A stretch of DNA of 64,000 bases from Faecalibacterium sp. HTF-F. Lineage in GTDB: Bacteria > Bacillota > Clostridia > Oscillospirales > Ruminococcaceae. The translations under genes and the position numbers were made by a program. Position 1 is the stretch's first letter, and each line of letters begins with the position of its first letter. Shown one piece after another: positions 1-9,024 of this stretch. Where the stretch lies: contig NZ_CP094473.1 in NCBI RefSeq assembly GCF_023347535.1, forward strand, positions 2,046,001 through 2,110,000. The letters are read 5' to 3'. A model generated the notes under the pieces. That model was not told the DNA's origin. It saw nothing but the letters and a program-made list of their open reading frames with translations, and did no database searches.

Positions 1-7
1 GCAGGGA

Positions 8-97
8 TCAATAAGTATAATGAATTTTCGGCACACCGTCCGCGTCCCTGAATTTCGTGTAGCGTTCTTCGCCGGGCATCAGATAAAGCTGTTCCAT
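8..97 (-). other. Possible 29-codon ORF or gene remnant
   Basis: A minus-strand frame reads MEQLYLMPGEERYTKFRDAD and continues for nine more residues to a TGA. The composition looks protein-like. The frame lies downstream of the last gene of the Hsp70/HerA operon and may be the tail of a decayed gene or a microprotein. I see no strong ribosome binding site. Apart from the hairpin at 313-345, the remainder of 1-398 shows no convincing gene. Confidence 0.2.
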
Positions 98-312
98 TCC
101 TGCATCGTCCTCTCCGTTTCGCGCGTCAGGCACACAACGTGTTCATTTTACCACGAACGGCCTGCCGATGCTATTGACGCTTGCGTCAAAAAGCATCCCG
201 GATTTGCGGAGGAAGTGTGCATTGATACGACATCGAAGCGTTCCGCAGGAACGCGCAGCCTGCATCCACCGAATGCAGAACGTAAGGGGTTTGGGCGCAG
301 TCCAACAAGCAT

Positions 313-345
313 TTTGAATTTGATTCTGAAAAAATCAGATTCAAA
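313..345 (-). terminator. Hairpin downstream of the Hsp70/HerA operon
   Basis: Two 13-bp arms, TTTGAATTTGATT (313-325) and AATCAGATTCAAA (333-345), pair with one mismatch around a 7-nt loop, about 55 bp beyond the stop of the last operon gene. The T-tract on the minus strand is short, so termination efficiency is uncertain. Confidence 0.4.
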
Positions 346-398
346 AATCGCAGACTGGTACCAGCCTGCATTGCTTGCCAAAGAAGCTCAAGCCGTTT

Positions 399-1094
399 TC
401 AGAGAGTATTGATTTTAGAGTTCAACTCACTATCCGTTGCATCCGGATATTCCTTCCGATAGGTATCCTTGAGTGCATCATACATTTTTTGCTGGTCTTC
501 GCTTCCGATACCAAGTTTTCCCGAAAGATAATCCGAAAAAGTCGCGCCGCTTTCGATTCCATGCTCCTTCATGAATTCGATCAAGTCACTCGGCATTTCT
601 TCTGAGATTTTGCCCTCATTCCTCAGTTCTGCGGTACTGTGCCAGAACTCCGGCGGAAGTTCTATATTATATTTTTCTTCCACCTGTTTTACATACAACC
701 CTGCGCCGATCGCAGCATAGGTTGCTCTTTCTTTTTCATCCATTTCCTTGAGACGCTCTTCATCGACCTTGATATCGTTCCGCAGATGTTCAATATAATC
801 GTTGATCGAATCAAAGTCTTCCGGCTTTTTATCTGCCATTTCTGCTTTCAATCCGATCTCTTCCGGCGTTTCTTCCTTTGGTTTTTCTGTTAATGCGCCT
901 GCCACCGCGCTGATCACGTCGATCGCCAGCGTCAGGATCTTTCCCAGTACAATACTCGGTATGATACCCGGAATCGGCCCGGTCACCAAATCTTTAGCAA
1001 AAGTTCCAACTGCCGACATCACTTCACCGCCAATTTTAGCGCACGTCGAAACCACGGCTGTACCAAGAGACCAAATCGCATCTATAAAGCCCAT
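399..1094 (-). CDS. Hypothetical protein with hydrophobic Gly/Ala/Ile-rich N-terminus; last gene of the Hsp70/HerA operon
   Basis: A 231-residue protein of no family I recognise. Residues 1-65 are rich in Gly, Ala, Val and Ile with few charges and hold a GPIPGIIPS turn. They could form two or three amphipathic or membrane-inserting helices. From about residue 70 the protein turns highly charged and helical (KPKEETPEE, then ERLKEMDEKERATY). There is no cleavable signal peptide and no visible enzyme motif. The ATG follows GGAGGAA at good spacing. It sits 35 bp after the HerA-like gene, so it is probably the final cistron of the operon. The architecture resembles small membrane-active effectors of conflict systems, but that role is inferred from the hydrophobicity pattern and gene position only. 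Confidence 0.75.
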   Translation of the reverse strand: MGFIDAIWSLGTAVVSTCAKIGGEVMSAVGTFAKDLVTGPIPGIIPSIVLGKILTLAIDVISAVAGALTEKPKEETPEEIGLKAEMADKKPEDFDSINDYIEHLRNDIKVDEERLKEMDEKERATYAAIGAGLYVKQVEEKYNIELPPEFWHSTAELRNEGKISEEMPSDLIEFMKEHGIESGATFSDYLSGKLGIGSEDQQKMYDALKDTYRKEYPDATDSELNSKINTL

Positions 1095-1129
1095 AGTATT
1101 ATTCCTCCGTTACATTTTCACATTACGTT

Positions 1130-4100
1130 TTACATAACTCCTCTTATTGACGATCCATTGATTTTTTCCACAGCATCGTTCTCCATATAGGACTTGAAAA
1201 ATTCTTTTATGGCCGACCTGCTGTTTTCTGGTATTTCACCTCCAAAAGAGATCCAATTGATAATGTCTTCCAAAGTGACCCATCCGGATTCCACAGACTT
1301 TTTCAGCAGTTCCGCATAGTCTCTTCTATACCACGCATCTTTTTCTTTTCTCTCCTTTCTCCACAGCCTTATGATCTGATTGGGAATATCACTTCGGATA
1401 AACCTCCACACGTCTCCCGGTGTTTTTTCATTGCCTTTGCCTGTAACAGGCATAAATATTTTTCGTTTGCATTCTCCACTGTAATATTGCTGGACTCGTT
1501 CGGTCAGGAGCGCATCGCTCAAAGGCGCGTCATCCGTGCTGGTCTCTCCCTTGACCTGAACCAGCATTGCCTGACCATAACCGTCCGAGAATACGACCGC
1601 TCTTCCCGTATCGAGATTGGACAAGAAGCTTTTTTGTTCATCATTCAGGGCAATCGTGTTGCCCACAGCCTCTTTATCATCCTGCGCGAATATGCGGTGG
1701 ATTATTTTTGTATTCGTATTCTTCAGAACCTCTGATGCCAGCTTGTTTGGGATCTGATCCACTATCATCAGACACTCCCCATATTTTCTGATCTCCGCCA
1801 GCATATCGGAAAAGGTTTCCACACCTTGCTTTTTATTTTTACTATCTCCAGCTGTGTACTTGCTCAGAAGACGATGAGCTTCTTCGACAAGCAGGATGTG
1901 AGAATGCTTTTTTCCTGTTTTCAGGTACCTTTCCCGGATCGCTTCATTCAGAGCAGACATGATAAAGCCCATGATCAATGCTTTTTCATTTCCGTTCCGG
2001 ATATTCTCCAGTTCCAGAACCACTTGTTTATCCAGCAGCGCATCAACATCAATGGAACGCGGCGTGTTCAGCATTGCCCCCTTGGCACCAAGCGTCAGGC
2101 TCTGGAGCATGGCGCGGATCGAACCAATATATTCGTCCTTCAGCCTCTCGTCAAAGCCCTGTTCGATGACAATTTCAGGAACCACATCCAAAAATTGATT
2201 GATCGTCGGGAACGCATGAACGCCATCTGCAAACGGATCATCGTATTTTGTGTTGTAATTGTTTGCAATGTCCCAGCCACAGTTTTCATAGCAGCGGTAA
2301 AGTGCTGCTTCAATGATCTGAGGCTCTGCGGCCTCCTGATCAAACGCCGCTTCCAGACTGGCTTTGATCATATCCACGTGCGATGTGATGCTTTCCTTCG
2401 GCATAAATTCAAACGGATTCAGCCGAAATGGGGCAACGTCATCATTTCCCAACGTAAAAACCAGAAGATTTTCACAGGCGGGATATTTCTTCATAATGCG
2501 GTATTCTGTCTTTGCCGGTTCTATCACAAGGAAGGGCAGCCCACTTTGCAGCAAGATCTTTTGACAGGTCGTCGTTTTTCCGCTTCCTGTCACACCAGCA
2601 ATAAAAATATGCTTATCCAGTATCTCTTTGTCCAGATAAACCGGCATCCTGTCCACATCGATTCCATCCTGAACCATCGTTCCCAGTTCGATCTGATTTT
2701 TTTGCATCGGAACGGAATAGTTCAGACCAAACTCCACCTGCTTTTGCAGACGCATCCCGATGACTTCCCTTTGGGGAAGCCCTGCAATGACGGACAGTTC
2801 ATTTGTTGAGATCCAGTTGCTGATAAGCGCAGTCCTGTCCGGGCGAACGCTTTGCGACAAGAATGTTCTGGCTTTGCATTGTTCCGCTGTATCATAAACG
2901 GAGCAGCTTGGGATCTGGAATCGTTTCATAAAAGCGATTTGATTCTTTGCGTTGCTATCGCTTCGGCCTGAGATTCGGAATGCACGCAGAGGAACACGAT
3001 TCCCCTGTTTTCCGGAATAAAGCGACAATGCGGTGTTTTCCAGCTTGATTTGAGATGTTGCATACTCGGACATCACATAAAAAGCCGTCATGAAAAGGCC
3101 TTTGCCGCGGCCGTAATCAATGCGAGGAAACAGCACGTCATCGCAATACTTGATCCATTCCTGTGCGCATTTATTCAGATGCTCTTTCGTGACGCTGGTA
3201 GATTCCCCTACAGACTTACTGCTCTGTACGGAATCCGAATGGGATGTACCGGAATTTTCTCCATTCGTCTCCGACTTCCCGGTCTGCTCGCTGTGACTGC
3301 TCCCTTCCGTGCCGCTGTTAGAGGTACTGCTCGAACCGCTGCCTGAAGTTCCCTTCGTCGTACTCTTGCTGCTCCCAGTACTCTTGCTGGTCCCATTTGA
3401 AGTGTTACTGCTTTTTGCCGTGGAAGTTGAGCTGCCCTTAGTTGTTCCATCTGTTTTTGTGCTGGAGCTGCTGCGTCCGCTGTTGCTTCCGTCCTGCAAA
3501 CTCACCTTAACGTAGGTGTTCAGTTCCGAATAGGCCTCATGCAGATTCTGTTCCAAAGCAGCAATTTCTTCCGGCTGGATCGCCTGCGCAACAATGAGGA
3601 CGCAGAAATCGTTGCCGCGCATTACATCCACCAGACGATCCACACCTTGAAATTCTTCGTTATCCTTGATGCTTCCAGCTACGCCCTCGATACGAGAAAC
3701 GAATTTTTTTGTACGAACCTTCTCCAACACGTTGTTTTTTTCTGTCGTACTGGGTTCTTTGATCTTACAGCCACGAAAATTTCCTTCCAGACTGGCTTTC
3801 AGGATACTTTCACCGACTTCCGGCACATTCAGTCTCTGGATCTCCGGCATTGCATCTGAGTCCACGCGATTCAGGCCATAGTAAAATTTCACGCCATGCG
3901 AATCGCCCATCAGGAGATAAATAAAATTGTAACCGGGGACCCTGACTGCGCTGAGCACGTTTTCCAGTGCTTCTTTTCTTGGTGCATGATCCTTGTCATC
4001 ATAGGTGATCTCTTCGATCTGATAGAGGAAGATCTCCTCATTTCCGATCCCGGCATTGCCATATCGCTTTGTCGCATTTGGATCAACGACCTGTCTCTCT

Positions 4101-4210
4101 TTTCCAGGTGCAGTCAAATAATGAAAACGTTCATCCTGTAAATATCGTAAAACTTCAGGCGGCGCAAGCTCTGCGCTGCCTTTCGCTTTTTCATCTGCTG
4201 TTCGTAACAT
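1130..4210 (-). CDS. HerA/FtsK-superfamily ATPase (DUF87-like) with serine-rich linker
   Basis: A 1026-residue P-loop ATPase. The C-terminal half carries Walker A GVTGSGKTTT at about residue 540 and Walker B HILLVEEAHRLL at about 775, followed by a sensor-like stretch (ECLMIVDQIPNKL). This is the arrangement of HerA/VirD4-type hexameric translocases. Residues 1-235 form an unidentified alpha/beta domain. Residues about 240-340 are a low-complexity linker of mostly Ser, Gly, Thr and Lys that probably tethers the N-domain flexibly. The ATG has GGAG six bases upstream. It lies 30 bp after the Hsp70-like gene and 35 bp before the small hydrophobic protein gene. HerA-type ATPases recur in phage defence as DNA-translocating or oligomer-forming partners of effectors; the partner here would have to be the patatin protein or another operon product. 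ATPase assignment is firm; the role in the system is inferred. Confidence 0.9.
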   Translation of the reverse strand: MLRTADEKAKGSAELAPPEVLRYLQDERFHYLTAPGKERQVVDPNATKRYGNAGIGNEEIFLYQIEEITYDDKDHAPRKEALENVLSAVRVPGYNFIYLLMGDSHGVKFYYGLNRVDSDAMPEIQRLNVPEVGESILKASLEGNFRGCKIKEPSTTEKNNVLEKVRTKKFVSRIEGVAGSIKDNEEFQGVDRLVDVMRGNDFCVLIVAQAIQPEEIAALEQNLHEAYSELNTYVKVSLQDGSNSGRSSSSTKTDGTTKGSSTSTAKSSNTSNGTSKSTGSSKSTTKGTSGSGSSSTSNSGTEGSSHSEQTGKSETNGENSGTSHSDSVQSSKSVGESTSVTKEHLNKCAQEWIKYCDDVLFPRIDYGRGKGLFMTAFYVMSEYATSQIKLENTALSLYSGKQGNRVPLRAFRISGRSDSNAKNQIAFMKRFQIPSCSVYDTAEQCKARTFLSQSVRPDRTALISNWISTNELSVIAGLPQREVIGMRLQKQVEFGLNYSVPMQKNQIELGTMVQDGIDVDRMPVYLDKEILDKHIFIAGVTGSGKTTTCQKILLQSGLPFLVIEPAKTEYRIMKKYPACENLLVFTLGNDDVAPFRLNPFEFMPKESITSHVDMIKASLEAAFDQEAAEPQIIEAALYRCYENCGWDIANNYNTKYDDPFADGVHAFPTINQFLDVVPEIVIEQGFDERLKDEYIGSIRAMLQSLTLGAKGAMLNTPRSIDVDALLDKQVVLELENIRNGNEKALIMGFIMSALNEAIRERYLKTGKKHSHILLVEEAHRLLSKYTAGDSKNKKQGVETFSDMLAEIRKYGECLMIVDQIPNKLASEVLKNTNTKIIHRIFAQDDKEAVGNTIALNDEQKSFLSNLDTGRAVVFSDGYGQAMLVQVKGETSTDDAPLSDALLTERVQQYYSGECKRKIFMPVTGKGNEKTPGDVWRFIRSDIPNQIIRLWRKERKEKDAWYRRDYAELLKKSVESGWVTLEDIINWISFGGEIPENSRSAIKEFFKSYMENDAVEKINGSSIRGVM

Positions 4211-4240
4211 ATTTTTCTCCTTGAAGCCTATAACATCCTT

Positions 4241-7200
4241 TTAATCCAGCATGATCTTGGTCGGTCCGAATGTATAGTTGCCAGCGTCGGCATCCACCTG
4301 TGAAGCCGCAACGACAAACTCTATCTCATCGGGCGAAACAGGGCGAAGATACACCATTGCATCCTCATCAACTGCGCTTTCCGGGAAGGAAAGGATTTTC
4401 TTCTTCACCGTTGCGCTTTCCATCAGCAGATGTTTAGGAATTTCTGCGGAGGGATCAGAAGTATAGAACAAGTCAAATTCGTTGACTCCCGCATCCAGAT
4501 ATTCGACCCATTTCTGGTAAGCCGAATTCCTGTTCAGGTAATACTTGAAATATTCATCGCTGTCATCGTCGTAAAATCCGACCCAGAACTTGAACTTGAT
4601 TTCGCTGTCGATCTCTGCCGATTTATCATTGATCACCTTGATGGAGGAGTTCTTGCTGCACTGAACAAGCCCTATCGCCACGCCGGTCTTTCCGGTAGGC
4701 CGGGTAATGTCGTTTTGTTCGCCACTCCCAATCAGCTCCTCCGCTTCTTTTGTTCCGAGCGGCGGATAGATTTTGAAGTATTTCACGTCATCATCCGGAT
4801 CACCCACTTCATTCCGGATTTCTGTCGAATACTTTTCGCATTTGTCTCGGAAAGTTTCACGCAGGATCTCAGATTTGCTTGAGTTTCCCGCAAGAAAAAT
4901 ATGAACAGAGTTGATTTTTTTCAGTTCATCCCCGTGTTTTCCGTGCTCCAGCGAGAACAAAGCATTGAAAAATGCATCAACACCTTGTTCGATCCTCTTC
5001 CTGAGTTTGCTGTCCAGCATTTTCACGTCAACAGCCAGCTCAAAATTTTCCAGCTTATTGCCGCTGCTGTCGAAGAGACGCAGTTTTATTACTCCAGCGT
5101 CAAACAGCTTCTCGTAACCATCCCTGCGTTCCCAGAACGGACGAAGGCACTCCATCATCTGCCGCATATTTGTCCATGCTTCCTGCGAATCGCTGAGCAG
5201 CATCTCGTCGCCGCCAAAGTGCTGGCACTGCGGTGGAAGAGGGAATGCGATATGCGCTTTACGCAGCGTATCACGATTTGCCTTGAACACCTCAAAAGCC
5301 AGCAACTCCAACAGATTTTCTCCGCCAAGATAGGAGTCTCCGCCGTCTCCGAAATGATGGATCACGTATCTGTATCGCCGCTCCTTCTGCCCGGAAGCTT
5401 TTCTCCAGACGCCAAAATCAAAGTCCGTTGTTCCACCACCGAAGTCAAACACGCCATATACGATTTTTTCATCGGACGCCGGGATCAGTCTGTATTCCTG
5501 CAGAGCGCAGACTGCATAAGCCGCCGGTTCTCCGGCTCCCTCCTGAACCTGAAATCTTTCCATGCAGGAAGGATCGTTTCTTATCGTCTCAGGAAAGGAC
5601 TGCGCCAGACCTTTTTTGAAACTGTTCAAAATTTTTTCTCTCACAGATTTTGTATAGGTGACCGGGAACGAAAGCAGATATTTCAGATAAATATGCTTTG
5701 TATGCATATTATTGATGTATAAGCCAATGTAATAAGCGTAGATCTCAATGGGATCAAAATCACCGTCTTTCAGATTCTCATAGGGGCTCAGATCAATTTC
5801 CGTGCCTTTCTGATCCCTGATCCGAACTCGCCGTTTCGGATCTCCAGCCCATTGTTTCAGGTCGTTGAAAAAGGAAAAATAATCTTCTGTGTTTTCATTT
5901 TCTTTCCATGCGCCAAACGCCGTATGAGAGATGCAGATGTCCGACCATTTGGTCAGCGGTCTTCCGGCTGTTGCATTATAGTCTCTGCGAAACGTGTCGA
6001 TATCGCAGAATTGCATCACGGTTGGATTTTCATAATCAGACGCAGTGGGAGCTTTTTCATACCGCCCCATTCCGATTCGGAGCGGACGAGTGACCTCGTT
6101 GCCCTCTTTGCACACAACAACAGTACTTTTGGTTCCGAAATCAATCCCGATGATTCCGTCTTCCTGAATATCCAGCCGTGGGTCTCTGGCGTAGTAGGTC
6201 TTCGCAGCATCTGTATACTGTTGATTTTTCGTTTCGTCCTCCCACAGATCCCACAAACCGCCATTGGGATCCTCCACGATTCTTGGCACATACGGCGTCA
6301 TATCCGCTCGGATCGTATCAAGCTCCAACAGTCTGTCTACGATCTGCTTTTCCTTTTCCTCCGAAATTTTTTGCATCGAATCTGCGAACCGTTTCCGAAC
6401 TTCGCTTTCCGGGAACGTCAGACTGCCAAGGCTCTGAATCTCCCCTCGCACGATCTGGCCGACGATTTTGTTATAGGCCTGCTGATTTACCACGGCTGTA
6501 TATTTTTTTTCCTGCATGGTCGGTTTGATTGGGCCGATTCTATAAAGTGCGGTCAATTCGATCAGACCGATTCTATAAAACAGCGCAAGGTTTTTATACT
6601 CCGCATTCATCTGGAAATTTCTGTCTACAAGTACCCATTGGAGCGCGTTTTTATTCTGTGGGATCTTTGCAGTATAGATATCTCCGACGTCATCGTGCTT
6701 ACGGAATTCACCATATTTTTTTTCCGAGTGATCATTCATGGAATAATACTTGCTTGGAGTCCTTTGTCCGCCGATCGTAAATCCGTCCAGATAGCCTCCG
6801 GCATGTTTTTCCAGAAATTTGATTCCACGGGTCGTACCAAGAAAATATTTCAGCTCATTCAAGTCAGATATTGCCCAAGGATAATTGGAAGGCAGATTTT
6901 TCCTGCATGAATCCTCACACTGTGAATAGCTAAAATAGCTATCGTGAATATCCATTTGTATTTTGAAGACATCCATAACCAGAAACTGCGTATCAGGATT
7001 CGTCGGAAGAAGAACGTTGTTTCCGATGGCAATAAAATCATCTTCCGGCCACTGCTCCAACTGATTTTTAATATTTTCAATTTCTTCTTGAATCATCGAA
7101 CCGACCGCGATGCTTTTCACGAATTCATCATCGTCAGAGATCGGAAGCTTCTTTACGGCACAAATCGCGTGATTCGGATCAAATGCGGCGGAAATATTCT

Positions 7201-7279
7201 GTCGCGGAGCGGTATGCACCGCTTCTTCCCGTTTCGGATAACTTTGTCGGTTTTCTGGATTATTTCTGTTTTTGCTCAT
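4241..7279 (-). CDS. Large Hsp70/actin-fold ATPase with long N-terminal extension
   Basis: A 1012-residue protein with the actin-like nucleotide-binding signature of Hsp70: phosphate-1 motif GIIGIDFGTKSTVVV at about residue 376, phosphate-2 motif VFDFGGGTTDFDFG at about 610, and an adenosine-type motif IFLAGNSSKSEIL near 790. Canonical DnaK is about 610-640 residues and begins at phosphate-1, so this protein has about 370 extra N-terminal residues and no recognisable DnaK substrate-binding domain. The extension contains an imperfect tandem repeat (FYRIGLIELTA then LYRIGPIKPT). The gene lies 21 bp after a coiled-coil gene whose C-terminus looks GrpE-like, suggesting a dedicated ATPase/exchange-factor pair. 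The ATG has GGGAG upstream. Divergent Hsp70 ATPases occur in several uncharacterised conflict-type operons. The fold is secure; substrate and purpose are unknown. Confidence 0.88.
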   Translation of the reverse strand: MSKNRNNPENRQSYPKREEAVHTAPRQNISAAFDPNHAICAVKKLPISDDDEFVKSIAVGSMIQEEIENIKNQLEQWPEDDFIAIGNNVLLPTNPDTQFLVMDVFKIQMDIHDSYFSYSQCEDSCRKNLPSNYPWAISDLNELKYFLGTTRGIKFLEKHAGGYLDGFTIGGQRTPSKYYSMNDHSEKKYGEFRKHDDVGDIYTAKIPQNKNALQWVLVDRNFQMNAEYKNLALFYRIGLIELTALYRIGPIKPTMQEKKYTAVVNQQAYNKIVGQIVRGEIQSLGSLTFPESEVRKRFADSMQKISEEKEKQIVDRLLELDTIRADMTPYVPRIVEDPNGGLWDLWEDETKNQQYTDAAKTYYARDPRLDIQEDGIIGIDFGTKSTVVVCKEGNEVTRPLRIGMGRYEKAPTASDYENPTVMQFCDIDTFRRDYNATAGRPLTKWSDICISHTAFGAWKENENTEDYFSFFNDLKQWAGDPKRRVRIRDQKGTEIDLSPYENLKDGDFDPIEIYAYYIGLYINNMHTKHIYLKYLLSFPVTYTKSVREKILNSFKKGLAQSFPETIRNDPSCMERFQVQEGAGEPAAYAVCALQEYRLIPASDEKIVYGVFDFGGGTTDFDFGVWRKASGQKERRYRYVIHHFGDGGDSYLGGENLLELLAFEVFKANRDTLRKAHIAFPLPPQCQHFGGDEMLLSDSQEAWTNMRQMMECLRPFWERRDGYEKLFDAGVIKLRLFDSSGNKLENFELAVDVKMLDSKLRKRIEQGVDAFFNALFSLEHGKHGDELKKINSVHIFLAGNSSKSEILRETFRDKCEKYSTEIRNEVGDPDDDVKYFKIYPPLGTKEAEELIGSGEQNDITRPTGKTGVAIGLVQCSKNSSIKVINDKSAEIDSEIKFKFWVGFYDDDSDEYFKYYLNRNSAYQKWVEYLDAGVNEFDLFYTSDPSAEIPKHLLMESATVKKKILSFPESAVDEDAMVYLRPVSPDEIEFVVAASQVDADAGNYTFGPTKIMLD

Positions 7280-7300
7280 ACAGCGTCTCCCTTTCTATTT

Positions 7301-8125
7301 TCATACGATCACGAGACTTTTTCTGACGACGGTCTCGCCGTTATAAACATTCACGATCCCCGGTATACAAACCTGCCGTATCTCACCGGAATATCTGCTG
7401 CTGTCCGCCGTGCGGATGTGCAGCTTATCATCAAATGGATCTCCGACATGGCAGTCCATCCATTGAAATATAGGCCGTTGATACTGGTTGTTGATCATTT
7501 TCAGAAAATATGTCAGCGTCTCCAGCAAAATTTTCGTTTCGGATTCACCCAGCCTTTCCCATTCCGACTTCATAAAATCCCACAGCGCAAGCACATTATC
7601 CTTCTGACATCCCATAGCAAAAAACAGATCTGCTGATTCCGGGCGAATGATGCTCGCAGCCTTCCGAAGCACATCGGACGGCAAAGAGCAATATGCCCGA
7701 AACAGTGTCACAGCTTCATCAAAGACGCGGTATCCCGATATTTCATTCTGGATATCTTTGAGCTGCACCGCCTGCTTTGCAACATATTCCTCATACTGTT
7801 TCAGCTTCATTTTTTGATCTTCAAGTTCTTTTCTCTGCTCCTCGCATCGCTGTTCTGCCGCAGTTCCAGCTTCAGCCATGCTCTGATTTTTCTGCTTCAG
7901 AAGTTCGCTTTCTGCATAAATACGTTCGTTTTCATTTCGCATCTGTTCCAGCTCTGATTTCAGCTCTTCGATTTTATTTTTCAGCTCTTCATTTTTTGCA
8001 GAGCCGATCTCACTCGGAGCAGCATCCGATTTCTCTCCCGAAATTATGATCTTCCTGATTTCGGACTGAATCTCCGAATCCTGAAGAGCTGTCAGAAGTT
8101 TATCTTTGAATTTTTCATCTTGCAT
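7301..8125 (-). CDS. Coiled-coil protein with GrpE-like C-terminal domain
   Basis: 274 residues from the ATG at 8125, which has GAGGTG seven bases upstream; a TTG 15 bp earlier is possible but less likely. Residues about 45-130 form a long coiled coil rich in Glu, Lys and Gln. The C-terminal half is globular and ends in a beta-rich tail (IVNVYNGETVVRKSLVIV). A long N-terminal coiled coil followed by a helical then beta domain ending in a V-x-NGE-x-V-x-RK-x-x-V-x-V pattern is the layout of GrpE, the nucleotide exchange factor of DnaK. The next gene encodes an Hsp70-fold ATPase, so I infer a cognate exchange factor or adaptor. The match is by pattern only and the overall sequence is not a housekeeping GrpE. 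It follows the patatin gene after 11 bp. Confidence 0.75.
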   Translation of the reverse strand: MQDEKFKDKLLTALQDSEIQSEIRKIIISGEKSDAAPSEIGSAKNEELKNKIEELKSELEQMRNENERIYAESELLKQKNQSMAEAGTAAEQRCEEQRKELEDQKMKLKQYEEYVAKQAVQLKDIQNEISGYRVFDEAVTLFRAYCSLPSDVLRKAASIIRPESADLFFAMGCQKDNVLALWDFMKSEWERLGESETKILLETLTYFLKMINNQYQRPIFQWMDCHVGDPFDDKLHIRTADSSRYSGEIRQVCIPGIVNVYNGETVVRKSLVIV

Positions 8126-8136
8126 AAATACGCACC

Positions 8137-9024
8137 TCAAATTCGGCTGGCTTTTTTTGCGCCAAAATATTCCTCAAATACACGTTTTGTATCCTTGTAT
8201 CCCTGTTCAATTCTTCGCATGGCGCTCTCGGATGAAAAATCCAGCGTTCCGGTGAACAGATTCCCCAGATCGATTTGTGGGGTAATCTCCAGAATGCAAG
8301 CCCCGGGAAATTTGATACAGTCAACTTTTGAATCCCTGCTCAAATGTACGACAATGAAAAAACGGATCCCCCTATCATACAACGGCCTGATGGGGGTATT
8401 GTCTCCGCCCAACAGCTCAACTCCACCGTCACAGTAGAGTTTTCCGTCGAACAATATCGGATCAAAGACAATCGGAATCGCAGAGGAAGCCAGCAGGATC
8501 GTCTCGATGTTATTTTTTGCATAGCATCTCAGTTCAAAGCGTTTTACCGCAGGAAGTACGCCAGATATTTCCAGACAAGTTGCGAAGCATGGAATTCCTG
8601 CGCGCTGGACTTTTCTCATGTCAACATATCTGTGCATGATCCTCAGCAATCCATCCCGTGTGAACAAGGCCTGTCCCATAGCCTGATTGACCGTTCGTTC
8701 AATGGCAGAACGTGAAACAGTCCTCCATATATTCGCAAGCGCAGCCTGCGAGCCTGCACCTGCCAATGTATCCGTAAAAGCTTTGGAGGATAATATCTGG
8801 TCGCGTGAGATGTTTTTCCAGATCCTTTCTGCCGTACTATAATCGCCTGCGGCGAACAGCACCGCGTTCAACGCCCCGACCGATGTACCAGATACACCTC
8901 CCACATACCGATCCAATCCTTTTTCACGGAGATACTTCCATACACCGATCTGATACGCGCCCTTTCCTCCACCGCCCTCAAAAACTAAACCGATTTGGTT
9001 CAATGTCTCTGTCTCCCTTCTCAC
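8137..9024 (-). CDS. Patatin-like phospholipase
   Basis: 295 residues with the full patatin signature: oxyanion loop GGGGKG (17-22), nucleophile elbow GTSVG (46-50, Ser48), the ASSAIP block (179-184) and catalytic Asp in DGG (Asp199). These give the Ser-Asp dyad of patatin/cPLA2-type lipid acyl hydrolases, which release fatty acids from membrane phospholipids. The GTG start overlaps the upstream stop by 4 bp (GTGA). An internal TTG at 9003 has a better Shine-Dalgarno (AAGGGAG) and would give 288 residues. No signal peptide, so it is cytosolic or membrane-peripheral. Patatins such as CapV are known membrane-damaging effectors of CBASS. Here there is no cyclase; the neighbours are Hsp70- and HerA-type ATPases. 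The effector role is inferred; the enzyme family is clear. Confidence 0.92.
   Translation of the reverse strand: MRRETETLNQIGLVFEGGGGKGAYQIGVWKYLREKGLDRYVGGVSGTSVGALNAVLFAAGDYSTAERIWKNISRDQILSSKAFTDTLAGAGSQAALANIWRTVSRSAIERTVNQAMGQALFTRDGLLRIMHRYVDMRKVQRAGIPCFATCLEISGVLPAVKRFELRCYAKNNIETILLASSAIPIVFDPILFDGKLYCDGGVELLGGDNTPIRPLYDRGIRFFIVVHLSRDSKVDCIKFPGACILEITPQIDLGNLFTGTLDFSSESAMRRIEQGYKDTKRVFEEYFGAKKASRI

Noticed and set aside
3196..3500. Repetitive sequence that could be taken for a tandem repeat or CRISPR
   Set aside because: No regular unit; it is the codon-level reflection of a Ser/Gly/Thr-rich linker. No CRISPR array was seen in the window.
1130..4210. HerA ATPase as a conjugation coupling protein
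   Set aside because: No relaxase or type IV secretion gene is near; the operon context is Hsp70, patatin and coiled-coil proteins.
5852..6910. 352-codon plus-strand frame
   Set aside because: Lies opposite the Hsp70-fold gene; no motif and no ribosome binding site.
8137..9024. Patatin gene as a CBASS effector
   Set aside because: No CD-NTase/cyclase, ubiquitin-like or TRIP13-like gene is in the operon.
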